A stretch of DNA of 64,000 nucleotides from the NCBI RefSeq assembly GCF_019752415.1, contig NZ_JAIEME010000003.1:1-64000 (forward strand), read 5' to 3'. The DNA is from Nitrosomonas sp. GTDB taxonomy: Bacteria; Pseudomonadota; Gammaproteobacteria; Burkholderiales; Nitrosomonadaceae. Below are positions 43,220-54,842 of this stretch, piece by piece (within the stretch, counting starts at the first letter, position 1; every line of letters starts with the position of its first letter). The notes under the pieces were generated by a model, which did no database searches, was not told the DNA's origin, and was given only the letters and a program-made list of their open reading frames with translations. The translations under genes and the position numbers were made by a program.

Positions 43220-44176
43220 TTAACTGAAATGCTGCTTGAAGCGTGTAACAAAATTATCAAGCGAGTCTGTTGGTAAATGGTTGATACCTGCCGCAGCTTT
43301 ACGCCCTCCACCTGTGTCAAATTGCAGGCAAAGCACGTCCGCACCTTGCGGGTTTGCGAGGGAAGCTCGTACGCTCACCGTATATTTTCCAGAGTGATTC
43401 GGCGTAATCACTGCATGCGCACGCTCAGGATTTTCATTTGCCAATTTGTTGGCAAAGTTACCGGTTGCACGCCTTGCCCAAGGCGCGTCAGGTAGTAAAT
43501 AAGCTGCACAGCGGTCATTGCTCATTAATGGATTCAATAAGGCTGCCTGACTCATATCTTCGTTGAATCCGGATGCAAGCTGAGTAAAAGCATACGATTC
43601 AGCAATGAAATCAAATGGGTTACTATAAGATTCCAGTTCTTTGTATAGCTTTTCCGGATGAAAGTGTAGATCAGATAAACTATCACCATAACCATTGTAG
43701 TTCAAATATTCACCCAAACGAGCGAGCTGTTCTGCTTCGGCCTCTATTAATCCTGCCGTGTGCGCAAGCTGCTGCGCCTTTTTTATGAGATTATCACCAA
43801 AAGCTGCAGTAATCGCCCACAGATGAAATGCTCCATTTAAATACTGATCAACCAATAGACTGGTACATACCTCGGCCGATAAATCAATGTACGGCGTCAA
43901 ATTGGGATGTTGCGGTATTTCTCCGGCATGGTGATGATCGAAATAATCAACAATTACACCCATTTCCAGCAAGCGCATCAAATCAATACGATTGCTATCC
44001 AAAGAAATATCGAGCACCGTTACCCGATCGCCTGAATTGGCTTCAACACGATCGAGTAGCTTGATATCCCGCTTAACCCCGGTAACCAAGTTGGCGCTTA
44101 TCGGATCAACCAATCTCAACTGATGCAGTGCACACAATCCATCCGCATCACCATTAAACACATAATACTGAGTCAT
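43220..44176 (-). CDS. DHH-superfamily phosphoesterase-like protein
   Basis: FNGDADGLCALHQL; VTVLDISLDSNR; VDYFDHHHAG. Confidence 0.85.
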   Translation of the reverse strand: MTQYYVFNGDADGLCALHQLRLVDPISANLVTGVKRDIKLLDRVEANSGDRVTVLDISLDSNRIDLMRLLEMGVIVDYFDHHHAGEIPQHPNLTPYIDLSAEVCTSLLVDQYLNGAFHLWAITAAFGDNLIKKAQQLAHTAGLIEAEAEQLARLGEYLNYNGYGDSLSDLHFHPEKLYKELESYSNPFDFIAESYAFTQLASGFNEDMSQAALLNPLMSNDRCAAYLLPDAPWARRATGNFANKLANENPERAHAVITPNHSGKYTVSVRASLANPQGADVLCLQFDTGGGRKAAAGINHLPTDSLDNFVTRFKQHFS

Positions 44177-44248
44177 ATTCTTATACCAAGGGATTTTTCA
44201 TCTGGATTGCCATTAATTCAGATCTTCATCCAATTGAGAAGAAGGAAA

Positions 44249-46159
44249 TCAAAGTTGATTAAGTGCGCCCTTGATCGTCAGATAATCGATAATGTGCTCA
44301 ACAGCCTGTTCTGGAGTCTTATCCATCGTATCAATGCAAATCTCTGCATTTTCTGGTACCTCATACGGTGAATCAACGCCGGTGAAGTTTTTCAATTCTC
44401 CACGTCGCATTTTTTTGTACAGCCCCTTAGGGTCTCGCTCTTCTGCCACATGAATGGGTGTATCGATGAATATTTCAAAGAATTCCCCTTGCTCGACCAG
44501 TTCCCTTGCCATCCGCCGTTCGGAACGAAACGGTGAGATGAACGATACCAGTACAATCTGTCCTGCATCGACCATCAGCTTGGCGACTTCGGCGATACGG
44601 CGAATATTTTCAACCCTGTCTGCATCGGTGAAACCAAGATCCTTATTGAGACCATGACGCACATTGTCTCCATCCAGCAGATAGGTGTGCTTGCCCAATG
44701 AGTAGAGTTTTTTCTCGACCAGATTGGCTATAGTTGATTTGCCACTTCCTGACAATCCGGTAAACCAGAGTATGAATGGATTCTGCCCTTTAATAGCTGC
44801 ATGTGCCTGCTTATTAATGTTAATCGCCTGCCAATGAATATTTTGCGACCGGCGTAAAGCAAAGTGTAGCATTCCCGCACCAACCGTATTATTGGTCAGG
44901 CGATCAATCATAATAAAGCCGCCCGTATCACGATCTTCTTTATACGGATCAAATGCGATCAGTTGATCAGAGCTCAGATTACAGATTCCGATTTCATTGA
45001 GTTCCAGCTTAGTAACCGCGACATGCTCAAGCGTATTGATGTTAACTTTATATTTCAACAATGAAATGTTAGCCGTTACCGTTTTTGCACCAATCTTCAT
45101 TAAATATGGTCTACCCGGCAACATTGGTTCGTCAGACATCCATACAACAGTTGCCTCGAATTGATCCGCCACACTCGGGGGCGAGTCGGTCGCCGCCAGG
45201 ATATCGCCCCGGCTGATATCGATTTCATCGGTTAGCGTCAACGTGACAGATTGGCCGGAAATAACTTGCTCAAGATCGCCATCACTGGTTACGATCCGTG
45301 CCACTCGACTCTCTCTACCAGATGGCAAGACTCGAACTGAATCGCCCGGTTTGATACTGCCACGTACAACCATACCCGAGTAACCACGAAAATCCAGATT
45401 GGGACGATTTACCCACTGCACCGGCATGCGAAATACCCCAGATTCCTCAGCCACATCTTCCACCTGTATGTTTTCAAGGTGTCCCATCAATGATTCCCCG
45501 TGATACCAAGGGGTATTCGTACTCAGTTCGGTGATATTGTCGCCTTTCAGAGCGGACATAGGGATGGTCACAATATTTTGCAAACCAACTTCTTTTGCAA
45601 AAATTCGGTACTCATTATCAATTCGATTATAAATTTCTTCCGAGTACCCCACCATATCCAGCTTATTAATTGCCAGCACTACGTGACGAATTCCGATTAA
45701 TGAAACCAGATAGCTATGTCGTCGGGTTTGTGTCAACACGCCCTTACGGGCATCGATAAGAATAACTGCAACATCAGCCGTTGAAGCACCAGTGATCATG
45801 TTGCGCGTATATTGTTCATGTCCTGGCGTATCCGCTACGATAAACTTCCGTTTATCCGTCGAAAAGAAGCGATAGGCCACATCTATGGTAATGCCCTGTT
45901 CACGCTCTGCTGAAAGCCCATCCACCAGAAGTGCAAAATCCAAGTCACCAGCTTGTGTGCCAACTTTCTTTGAGTCTACTTCCAGCTGAGCCAATTGGTC
46001 TTCAAATAACATCTTTGACTCATAAAGTAACCGCCCAATCAGTGTACTTTTTCCATCATCGACACTACCACAAGTGATAAAACGTAGTAAACTCTTGTTT
46101 TCATGAGTTTTTAAATAGAGCTCAATATCTTCAGCTATCAAATTAGATACATGTGCCAT
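44249..46159 (-). CDS. cysNC: Bifunctional sulfate adenylyltransferase subunit 1 / adenylylsulfate kinase
   Basis: GTPase LRFITCGSVDDGKSTLIGRLLYE, DTPGHEQYTRNM; APS kinase FTGLSGSGKSTIANLVEKKLY. Confidence 0.97.
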   Translation of the reverse strand: MAHVSNLIAEDIELYLKTHENKSLLRFITCGSVDDGKSTLIGRLLYESKMLFEDQLAQLEVDSKKVGTQAGDLDFALLVDGLSAEREQGITIDVAYRFFSTDKRKFIVADTPGHEQYTRNMITGASTADVAVILIDARKGVLTQTRRHSYLVSLIGIRHVVLAINKLDMVGYSEEIYNRIDNEYRIFAKEVGLQNIVTIPMSALKGDNITELSTNTPWYHGESLMGHLENIQVEDVAEESGVFRMPVQWVNRPNLDFRGYSGMVVRGSIKPGDSVRVLPSGRESRVARIVTSDGDLEQVISGQSVTLTLTDEIDISRGDILAATDSPPSVADQFEATVVWMSDEPMLPGRPYLMKIGAKTVTANISLLKYKVNINTLEHVAVTKLELNEIGICNLSSDQLIAFDPYKEDRDTGGFIMIDRLTNNTVGAGMLHFALRRSQNIHWQAININKQAHAAIKGQNPFILWFTGLSGSGKSTIANLVEKKLYSLGKHTYLLDGDNVRHGLNKDLGFTDADRVENIRRIAEVAKLMVDAGQIVLVSFISPFRSERRMARELVEQGEFFEIFIDTPIHVAEERDPKGLYKKMRRGELKNFTGVDSPYEVPENAEICIDTMDKTPEQAVEHIIDYLTIKGALNQL

Positions 46160-47055
46160 TAGAAGTACCCCTCCTGTTTCTTTTTTTCCATTGAGCCGGT
46201 AGAATCATGATCGATTAGACGACCTTGCCGTTCAGATGTTTTTGCAAGCAGCATTTCTTGAATGATTGCCGTTAAAGAATTCGCTTCACTCTCAATCGCT
46301 CCCGTTAGTGGATAACAGCCAAGCGTACGGAAACGCACTTTCTTCATCAAAGGAACTTCATCCTTCTGCATCGGTAGACGATCGTCATCCACCATAATCA
46401 ATGTACCATCACGTTCTACAACGGGACGTTCCTTAGCAAAATATAATGGTACGATAGGAATATTATTCAAATAGATGTACTGCCAGATATCGAGCTCAGT
46501 CCAGTTTGAAAGCGGAAATACTCGAATACTTTCACCTTTGTTTTTGCGCGTGTTATATAGCCGCCAGAGTTCAGGGCGCTGCAACTTAGGATCCCATCGG
46601 TGTTGTGCTGAACGGATTGAAAAAATACGCTCCTTGGCACGTGACTTCTCCTCGTCTCGGCGTGCACCTCCGAATGCGACATCAAAACCGTGTTTATCAA
46701 GCGCCTGCTTTAGACCTTCCGTCTTCCAAATATCGGTATGAACTGCGGAACCATGGGTAAATGGATTAATTCCCTTTTCAATCCCCTGCGGATTAATATG
46801 AACGATCAGATCAAGTTCGAGTTTCTTCGCCATGACATCACGAAATTCAATCATTTCTTTGAATTTCCATGTGGTATCAACATGTAGTAAAGGAAAGGGC
46901 AGTTTCGAGGGATAAAATGCCTTTACTGCAAGATGCAGCATTACTGCACTATCCTTACCAATAGAATAGAGCATTACCGGGTGTTCGCACTCAGCAACCA
47001 CCTCCCGCATAATCTGAATACTCTCCGCTTCAAGGCGTTGTAAGTGTGTCAACAT
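46159..47055 (-). CDS. cysD: Sulfate adenylyltransferase subunit 2
   Basis: [46 protein letters not shown] track opens at 47073. Confidence 0.97.
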   Translation of the reverse strand: MLTHLQRLEAESIQIMREVVAECEHPVMLYSIGKDSAVMLHLAVKAFYPSKLPFPLLHVDTTWKFKEMIEFRDVMAKKLELDLIVHINPQGIEKGINPFTHGSAVHTDIWKTEGLKQALDKHGFDVAFGGARRDEEKSRAKERIFSIRSAQHRWDPKLQRPELWRLYNTRKNKGESIRVFPLSNWTELDIWQYIYLNNIPIVPLYFAKERPVVERDGTLIMVDDDRLPMQKDEVPLMKKVRFRTLGCYPLTGAIESEANSLTAIIQEMLLAKTSERQGRLIDHDSTGSMEKKKQEGYF

Positions 47056-47642
47056 GTCAATGCTTCCTTTCATAATAAAACGGCATAGTTGAGTTATATT
47101 AATACGAATATAGATTTTTCTTATTGGGAAATAAGCTACTTTATTCCCGTAATCTTAATTCTTCTTTTATTTGGGGTGATAATTTGTATGCCCAATGGCA
47201 TGTTTATTTATGGCGGATTAGATGTGCACGCGATTTCGGTTATTCTGATTTATAGTATTTTATTAAAAAATGAGAATTCACTCTAGGTTCCAGAGAAATC
47301 CTTTTGTTTATTTTAATAAGTATTGTATATGATTCTAGCGATATTATCAGAGAACAAGAGAATTACAAGCGATTTTGCTCGGCTCTACTGCTAGCGCTAA
47401 TTCCGCTATCCGTTGAATCAGCGCTGTCGAAAACTGCTTGGCATCTTCACTTTTAGTGCGAATGTTTTTGAAGCGTGTGTGGTTTTCTTATTTTTCACGT
47501 CCCCGAATGTTACAAAAGAACAATTATTCTTGGCTATAGACCTAGCCTCTTATTTCCTTGTTTCCTTAAGAAGCCAAAGCAATTCAGATTTGTGACTTCG
47601 CCGCATTCTCAGATGTACTCGTAGAATTTCTTGATTCGCGAA

Positions 47643-50600
47643 TTAGAGCCAGAAAGACGCAATCAACGGATCCAGGACTGGAACATAATTCGCTGGCAGC
47701 GTAGTTTCTCCGATGTCAGGCAGACCAAAATCCGCCATCGCGTTAACCAGTTCATCCACTTGAATATCATGTAGCGTCAAGCCATCAGAGGTTTTAAATC
47801 GTTCAATGTGATTAGCCGATCCGAGGTACCAGTCATTGATTACTATTTTATCCGTTGTTCCTATAATGCTTACCTCCAGATCATTGCCGACATGTTGAAA
47901 CCATATCTGGTTAGCATTAATACCTGGCAGGAATCGCACGGCATCAATATTACCGGCTGCTGAATCATTTTCAATCAGCAAATCCACGCCATAATCCCGC
48001 CCAAGGATATAGAGGTCATTACCGCTTCCGCCTATCAGCGTATCATTACCTTCTCTGCCATTGAGCCGGTCATTCCCCGCTTCACCCCGCAATGTATTGC
48101 CAGCACTATTACCAATCAGAATATTGTTCAGTTCGTTGCCAGCCCCATTGATCGCCATACTATCGATCAAGACAAGATCCTCTATGTTTGCGCTTAACGT
48201 GAAACTAATGCTTGATCTCACTTTATCAATTCCTTGACCATTCAGTTCGATGACCGAATCTCGGATGTTATTCACCACATATATATCATCTCCGTTGCCA
48301 CCGATCATCATATCAGCGCCTTCTTTGCCATCCAGCTTGTCATTACCTGATTTACCCGTCAGCGTATTGCTGGCGCTGTTGCCGATCAGTTCATTATCCA
48401 ATTCATTGCCCACCCCACGGATAGCACCGATACCAATCAGATGAAGATTTTCAACATTGGCGCCCAGCCCGTATGAAATAGAAGATCGAACGGTATCGAC
48501 ACCTTCATCAAAATTCTCGATAACAATATCTAACGTGCTATTTATCACATAAATATCATCGCCCGCTCCACCCGTCATCGTATCGTTACCCGCGCCCCCA
48601 TTGAGACGATCATTGCCAGCATAACCAGCCAAGATATCATTACCGGCTAGGCCGTTGAGCGTGTCGTTACCAGCGTCGCCATTCAGCTTGTCTGAACCCG
48701 ATGTGCCATTGACTGTCATGCCCAGATCACTGACATCGATATCGAAGCTATCCGAAACTTGCAAATTGCCGATATCTGTTGCTGTCACAATCACGCTAAA
48801 TATTCCAAATCTATCAGGTGTGCCGCTAAATGTACTTGTTTCCGAATCAAAACTGAGCCATGAGGGCAAAGGGTTGCCATCGGCCAGTGTGGCACTGTAA
48901 GTAAGTATGTCGCCAGCATCCGGATCGGTAAATGTATTGGGATCCAAAGTATAGCTAAAGACACTCCCTTTAGCTGCTTTCTGATCTGGAAGAACAATTG
49001 ATAGCCGCGGCGCTTTATTGCTTTCCAGTTTTGTTTTAATCGTGGACAGATCCCAAATGATACTATTTCCTCTGAAATTGATCTGCCCAACCGAGAAGGG
49101 AGTAATCCCGTCGTTTTCCAAGTAATTCTGAATAGTAAGCGTATCGGGAGTCCCGATTATGGCGAGCACCAAGTTATATCCAGAACGACTGACGTGCACC
49201 TTATCCGGAGTAATACCATAGTCAAATCGAACCGTATCAATCTTTCCAGCGATCGTGTCATAACTGTTAATCGTATCCTGGCCAGAGCCTTTACTGAACA
49301 AATACGTGTCATTACCTGCTCCGCCCGTCAGGATATCGTTGCCTGTACCGCCACTTAGCAGATCGTCTCCATCGCCACCCGCCAGCGTATCGTTACCACC
49401 CTCGCCATAAATCACGTCATTTGCATCCTGACCAGCAATAATATTATCCTGGTCTTGTGGATTAAGGGTAGGAGCAGAGCCAGCAAACGTGATTAGTTCA
49501 GCCACTGTCAAAAAAGTACCATCGCCAAACCGGATAAGCTCCAATCCCATGCCGGACAGATCGGTCGAATTCGGCAGTACGATTTCTACGCCACCGCCTA
49601 TCCATGCCATAGTAAGAGTTGCATGCATGGTCTGCGTATATAAGGACTCTTCGTCATTTAGAGCGCGTATTCCTTCAACTGCATGCATTCCCCAAGTAAA
49701 GGTAACATTTTCCATGTTAATACCAGTTAGTTGCAATATATCCTCTGAAATCTCCTTTGGCTCTTGTGTTATATAAGAATAAACTCCCCCTGTTGAAAAA
49801 TCCCGCCATTGCTCGAGTTGAGTTCCTGTGTCCCAAATACTGTCTACTCCAAACTCTTCACCAAATAGAACATACTTATCTTCACTGAAACCACCATTTA
49901 GAAAATCATTACCATTCCCCCCTACCAACGTATCCCTGTAATATCCACCATAAAGGAGATCATTACCAGAATTGCCATATAAGAACCCACCAATTTTCAA
50001 ATCATTATCGGTGTAATAAGGCACCTCATTGCTTAAATAGGGAATACCCGGCGCATAAAGTGTGTCATTTCCACTGCCGCTATCTATCAGGGAAATTTCA
50101 TCTGAGTATCTGGGGTTTTTGTAACCTTTAATGATATTGTCACTATCGTCCCCCTGAATACGCTCAACTAGAGTATTAATGGTCGTAGTGGTTTGCCAGT
50201 AGTTTCGTGTCACTTCAGGTACCGGTATCGGTGAAACTTGATCGTCTGTTATGAATCCGACAATGACACTACCTTCATACACAGGTATCAGGCCCTCGAT
50301 GCTCATTCCTACTGCACCGATTTCACGTAATCGTTGAACCCATTCGGAAAAAGGAATAAATTGCCGCTCCGCTGATGGATTCACCACGGGGGTGCCAGGA
50401 GATGATGATATATTGAGCAGATCAACTGTAAAGTTGGAAGAAATATCGCTATCAGATTGCCGTTGGATTACAGCAGTATCAGCAGTAGTATCCACTAGCA
50501 TAAAATGTTGCAGCACAATTTTTGTTTCATTGGCAGACACTGATTCAGCACGGTAGGTTGCACCATCCACCCGTGTGTAAGAGCCGAAATTCGAGCCATA

Positions 50601-53600
50601 CCGATTACTCAGCAAATCATTTGCCCATTGCGCACGCGCCGCATCTAAAAAATCTGCTTGTAATTGCGTAATATCGATATTAGTTTCAGGCAAATCGAGC
50701 CAATCGGCTACATTAATTACCGCATTAGTTGCTTCGTGGAGCATCCAAACATGTGGTGACACAAAATAATCTTTCAGCGTCAACATCGCGCCACCTTGCA
50801 ACATCAGGATCAAATCGTTCCCCATGCGTTCGTGCCGCAGGTCGGTCAGTGCCGTGCCCTCTGTCAGCGCAATAATGCTCGTGCCCTCCAGTGGCTCCAC
50901 TGCCACATCGTTTCCTGCCGACATCCAGCCAAAAAGATAGGTATCGTTGCCATCACCGCCAACGAGTACGTCATTGCCTGCACCGCCATCGAAAATGTCA
51001 TTGCCCGCATAGCCTTCAATATGATCGTCAGCAATTGTCCCTAGCAGCACATCGTCACCTGCCGTACCGCCAAAAACGTCGGCTGCAAGTGCACTAATTT
51101 CGCTGGCATCCATCAGCGAATTATCATTCAGACGTAATGCCGTGATATTGGATCCGTTTGCAAACCAATTTTCGAACATAATGCTGTCCTGAGTTCCAGC
51201 AATGCGCATGAGTAAACTGTCGTCAGCCAGCCGGAAAAACCGCAGATCGCTTGCTGCAATGCCAGAACCTAGCTGAACTTCATCACCTTCTGCGTCACTG
51301 ATATTAGCCGACGCAATGATGTCGGCGCCATCACCCAGCTCGAACACATAGATATCTGCACCACTGCCACCCGCTAACCGGTCGGCACCCAAGCCTCCCT
51401 GCAAAGTATCGGCGCCAGCCTGTCCATACAAAGCATCGTTGCCAGAACCGCCCACAAGCAGATCGTTGCCTGCACCACTCAGGATATAATCGTTACCGCC
51501 GTAGCTCTTAATAGTGTCATCATAAATATCCCCCTGAATTAGATCATTACCGGAACCGCTATAGGCATGCGTAACGGGTTGTCCGAAATACGCCACCGAT
51601 TTCAGACTCAAGACCACATCTTCGGATAAATTCTCACTCACCCAGGATTCCAGATCGATTCCGTTGGAGCCATGGTCAGAATATATTTGCGCGTCCATAC
51701 CATAGAGCGCACCAGCCAGATCGAGCGTTTCGCCGTTGCCGAGAGTTATTTGCAAAATACTGGAATCGTCCAACCATGTTGCATTGAACAACGCGGTTGC
51801 CGGTGCAGCATTGATTGCACCCAATGAATTCATCGATACAGTCTTGGCTTTAGCAAACGCAGTCGTCGACACAGCGGCATCATCTGCTAAAAAAATGATA
51901 TTACGCCCTTCCAGGTCATCAATCGAATCACCCGCTTCCACGCCAAAATATGTGTCATCGCCTGATCCACCAAGAAGAATATCATTACCGGCACCACCGA
52001 TAAGCGTATCGTTACCACCCCAGCCAATCAGATAATCATTACCTTCTCCGCCGTCCAACAGATCATTCCCCTGGTATTCCATCGGAGTATCTCCATCATC
52101 CGCCGAAAGAATATCATTACCTTTGTCGCCCGTCAGATAATCCGAGCCACCACCACCTTCTAACCGATCGTTTCCATCGCCGCCATTTAAATAATCATCG
52201 CCATGCAGAGACACATTCAGATTCGATGCATCCCCTACCAAAACATCGTCTCCACTCTGACCCAGAATTGTGTCATTGCCCGCTTCGCCAAAAACAACAT
52301 CATTATCCGCACCTGCATCCACAAAATCATGGCCTCCTTGCGAAAATATCCAGTCATTTCCCGCACCGCTATAGATTACATCATCGTCACCGGCGCCATT
52401 ATTTGCTTCAGCAGCACTGAGATCGTAATTCCGGCTGTATAAAGTTGTGCTGCCTTGGTTATTAATTGCACGGGTAACTTTCCAGTCTCGATCAGCCAAC
52501 TCAATGTTACGATCCCCTTCGATCGTGTCGTTCCCGCCCAACCCCATCAGCACATCTTTGCCCATACCGCCCATCAGAATGTCATCGCCAGCATCACCGA
52601 TAACAGTATCATTACCTAGTCCGCCATCCAACAGATCACCACGTTGTCCGCTGGCCGCCTGAGTATTTCCCAGCGTGTAGGCATCATCAAGGGTGTATTC
52701 AGTTTCAGCAAATAACCGGTCGTTATTTTCACGCCCCATAATAATGTCGCTATCTGCGCCGCCTAACACAATGTCATCACCCAGACCGCCATTCAGGATA
52801 TCCTGCCCGGTCCCGCCTTCAATCCGATCTGCGCCATCTTCCCCTTCGACATCGTCGTTACCACCCAGACTCTGAATCAGATCGTTTCCAGCGCTCCCAT
52901 AAAGTACATCCTCCCGGTTGGGTGACTCGTCCGTACCTACAACAACATTATCGAGCTCATCGACTCTGAGTGGATCTTCAGGTTTTAAGTCACCGGTGAT
53001 AATACGATCGAGTACAGCGGTGCCGGGTGATGTATTGTCTCCCAGAGTGATGCCCAGATCACCGTCGCGCCAATTCTTCACCACTGCCCTAGCACTGTCT
53101 GCGCCGGTAACAAAACTGATTAGGAGGTCCTGCGCACCATTGGGTGGCGTGCTGAGCAAATAGACAAGGCCATTTTCCATATCCATCCAGCCATTGCCAA
53201 TTTTGACCCAACTCTTGCCGTCAGTGACACCATTTCTACCCTCGGCAACTACGCTACCGAATTTGATAGATCCTTGACCATCAATGTCGAACACCGTATC
53301 AAAACCATCCCCGGGGTTAACAACATAAGTGTCAGAACCGGCGCCGCCTTCGAGATAGTCGTTGCCTTCGCGGCCATTAAGCGTGTCATCTCCACCACCG
53401 CCATAAAAATGATCTTCAGCCGCCGATGCAGCAGGATTGTCCGTGCCCTCACCACCGAAGAAGTACCGTGGAGTTTTTCCTGATAATTCACCTTGTGAAA
53501 TCTTGTACCCTGAAGTGACATCTTCATAATAATCATTGATATTTTGATAACTATGATTGCTTGGACTGAACGTAACAGTGGAATCCAGCGGATTCTTGTC

Positions 53601-54842
53601 TTCGATATTGAACCAATTTTTACGCATCAGCATCGCCATACGATCAACCAGATAGGACGATGTCAGCGCGCCCGTACCGGTCTCCGGATTGAAGAGATCC
53701 AACGCACCGTTTGTATTAAAAACACCATAATCAATGTTTTCACCTTCCAGGATGAAAGGATTGAGCGCAACCAGTGCAAAGCGGGCTGCCAGACCCTGCT
53801 GACTATTGCTTTCAATTTTAGCGATGACATCGCTGGCAGCAAGCTCTGATAGCAGCGTCAATTGGACTTTTCCTGTCAAATCTTTAAACTGGACACTGTT
53901 CTGTAATTCATAAAGATTTGCATAAAACTTGTCGCGATTGCCTGTTTCAGTTTTCTGATTCTCACCCAACTCAATCTTACCGCCCGCAGGATTGATCAAA
54001 ATGGTGCGCAAAGCATCGAGAGCGGATTCGAGGGTTTTACTATTGGAGGCGCTTGCAACATCCTTAATGGATCCGAAGGAATCGATCAATTTGCTGAGTT
54101 GTTCCTGATTCAGGTTGGGCGCCAACTGGGAATAGGCTGAATAGACGGCTAGCGCATCGGTTAATAAACTAATGCTATGATTATTGGTCGATGCTTCAGT
54201 TTGGATACTGACGGGCGAGCCGAGCTGGTAACCCAAACCGGCAATGATGGGAAAACCCTCAGAGCCGCGTATATTCGAAATATTGTCTGATCCTATGCTG
54301 CTTAAGCCAAGAACGCCGCTCACTGCATCCGCCAAATTACCGAGCAATCCGCTAACTCCTGGCGCATTATAGAGATAAGCTTCTGTTACTTGCGTATAGT
54401 TTTGCTTGACAGCAGCAGCCAAATAACCGCCCAGACTGTGCCCACTGACGACAAAGGTTTGGTCTTGAAGTACATTAGGATCATTCGCCCAAATTTCTAA
54501 CTGCGCTTTAAGCACAAGGAATTGGAGATTAAGATTTGGAGGAATCGCTGACGCGAGAAGCCCATCAGCAGTCAAATCATTAACTGCAAGTTCAGTACCA
54601 CGTATCGCAAGATATTTTGTTCCCTCTTCTTTTGCTTGAAATACGATAGCTGAAACTCCTGTGATTGGATCGGAGTATTGGGCAGCGATCTCCCATTTCT
54701 CAGCAAAGCGAGCGGCTTGGGATAACGACATACCTACGTTATTTTCCGTTAATTCAATTGTGCGTATTGCTGCTCCAGAAAATGTGCCATAAGCTGCTTG
54801 TGCTAACTCTGCCTGAGTAAAGTAACCTTTGACATTGCTCAT
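47643..54842 (-). CDS. Giant RTX protein with N-terminal lipase-type alpha/beta-hydrolase motif and cadherin/Ig-like insert
   Basis: 2399 aa; nucleophile elbow VVSGHSLGGYLAAAVKQNY; dozens of GGxGxDxLxGGxGND nonapeptides; haemolysin-related segments (NLVLAIIGTPDTLTIQNYL, DLEVSIIGTTDKIVINDWY); cadherin-like APRLSIVLPDQKAAKGSVFSYTL...FTDPDAGDILTYSATLADG. Confidence 0.93.
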   Translation of the reverse strand: MSNVKGYFTQAELAQAAYGTFSGAAIRTIELTENNVGMSLSQAARFAEKWEIAAQYSDPITGVSAIVFQAKEEGTKYLAIRGTELAVNDLTADGLLASAIPPNLNLQFLVLKAQLEIWANDPNVLQDQTFVVSGHSLGGYLAAAVKQNYTQVTEAYLYNAPGVSGLLGNLADAVSGVLGLSSIGSDNISNIRGSEGFPIIAGLGYQLGSPVSIQTEASTNNHSISLLTDALAVYSAYSQLAPNLNQEQLSKLIDSFGSIKDVASASNSKTLESALDALRTILINPAGGKIELGENQKTETGNRDKFYANLYELQNSVQFKDLTGKVQLTLLSELAASDVIAKIESNSQQGLAARFALVALNPFILEGENIDYGVFNTNGALDLFNPETGTGALTSSYLVDRMAMLMRKNWFNIEDKNPLDSTVTFSPSNHSYQNINDYYEDVTSGYKISQGELSGKTPRYFFGGEGTDNPAASAAEDHFYGGGGDDTLNGREGNDYLEGGAGSDTYVVNPGDGFDTVFDIDGQGSIKFGSVVAEGRNGVTDGKSWVKIGNGWMDMENGLVYLLSTPPNGAQDLLISFVTGADSARAVVKNWRDGDLGITLGDNTSPGTAVLDRIITGDLKPEDPLRVDELDNVVVGTDESPNREDVLYGSAGNDLIQSLGGNDDVEGEDGADRIEGGTGQDILNGGLGDDIVLGGADSDIIMGRENNDRLFAETEYTLDDAYTLGNTQAASGQRGDLLDGGLGNDTVIGDAGDDILMGGMGKDVLMGLGGNDTIEGDRNIELADRDWKVTRAINNQGSTTLYSRNYDLSAAEANNGAGDDDVIYSGAGNDWIFSQGGHDFVDAGADNDVVFGEAGNDTILGQSGDDVLVGDASNLNVSLHGDDYLNGGDGNDRLEGGGGSDYLTGDKGNDILSADDGDTPMEYQGNDLLDGGEGNDYLIGWGGNDTLIGGAGNDILLGGSGDDTYFGVEAGDSIDDLEGRNIIFLADDAAVSTTAFAKAKTVSMNSLGAINAAPATALFNATWLDDSSILQITLGNGETLDLAGALYGMDAQIYSDHGSNGIDLESWVSENLSEDVVLSLKSVAYFGQPVTHAYSGSGNDLIQGDIYDDTIKSYGGNDYILSGAGNDLLVGGSGNDALYGQAGADTLQGGLGADRLAGGSGADIYVFELGDGADIIASANISDAEGDEVQLGSGIAASDLRFFRLADDSLLMRIAGTQDSIMFENWFANGSNITALRLNDNSLMDASEISALAADVFGGTAGDDVLLGTIADDHIEGYAGNDIFDGGAGNDVLVGGDGNDTYLFGWMSAGNDVAVEPLEGTSIIALTEGTALTDLRHERMGNDLILMLQGGAMLTLKDYFVSPHVWMLHEATNAVINVADWLDLPETNIDITQLQADFLDAARAQWANDLLSNRYGSNFGSYTRVDGATYRAESVSANETKIVLQHFMLVDTTADTAVIQRQSDSDISSNFTVDLLNISSSPGTPVVNPSAERQFIPFSEWVQRLREIGAVGMSIEGLIPVYEGSVIVGFITDDQVSPIPVPEVTRNYWQTTTTINTLVERIQGDDSDNIIKGYKNPRYSDEISLIDSGSGNDTLYAPGIPYLSNEVPYYTDNDLKIGGFLYGNSGNDLLYGGYYRDTLVGGNGNDFLNGGFSEDKYVLFGEEFGVDSIWDTGTQLEQWRDFSTGGVYSYITQEPKEISEDILQLTGINMENVTFTWGMHAVEGIRALNDEESLYTQTMHATLTMAWIGGGVEIVLPNSTDLSGMGLELIRFGDGTFLTVAELITFAGSAPTLNPQDQDNIIAGQDANDVIYGEGGNDTLAGGDGDDLLSGGTGNDILTGGAGNDTYLFSKGSGQDTINSYDTIAGKIDTVRFDYGITPDKVHVSRSGYNLVLAIIGTPDTLTIQNYLENDGITPFSVGQINFRGNSIIWDLSTIKTKLESNKAPRLSIVLPDQKAAKGSVFSYTLDPNTFTDPDAGDILTYSATLADGNPLPSWLSFDSETSTFSGTPDRFGIFSVIVTATDIGNLQVSDSFDIDVSDLGMTVNGTSGSDKLNGDAGNDTLNGLAGNDILAGYAGNDRLNGGAGNDTMTGGAGDDIYVINSTLDIVIENFDEGVDTVRSSISYGLGANVENLHLIGIGAIRGVGNELDNELIGNSASNTLTGKSGNDKLDGKEGADMMIGGNGDDIYVVNNIRDSVIELNGQGIDKVRSSISFTLSANIEDLVLIDSMAINGAGNELNNILIGNSAGNTLRGEAGNDRLNGREGNDTLIGGSGNDLYILGRDYGVDLLIENDSAAGNIDAVRFLPGINANQIWFQHVGNDLEVSIIGTTDKIVINDWYLGSANHIERFKTSDGLTLHDIQVDELVNAMADFGLPDIGETTLPANYVPVLDPLIASFWL

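Noticed and set aside
47089-47595. Two small plus-strand ORFs (65 and 60 aa) upstream of cysD
   Set aside because: Short, low-complexity hydrophobic, weak start context; insufficient support.
48250-53849. Plus-strand Ser/Pro-rich ORFs across the RTX gene
   Set aside because: Periodic antisense translation of RTX nonapeptide codons; no independent coding evidence.
47643-54842. DNA-level tandem repeats in the RTX gene as a CRISPR-like or satellite array
   Set aside because: Repetition follows the GGxGxDxL protein motif with degenerate codons; no constant repeat or spacers.
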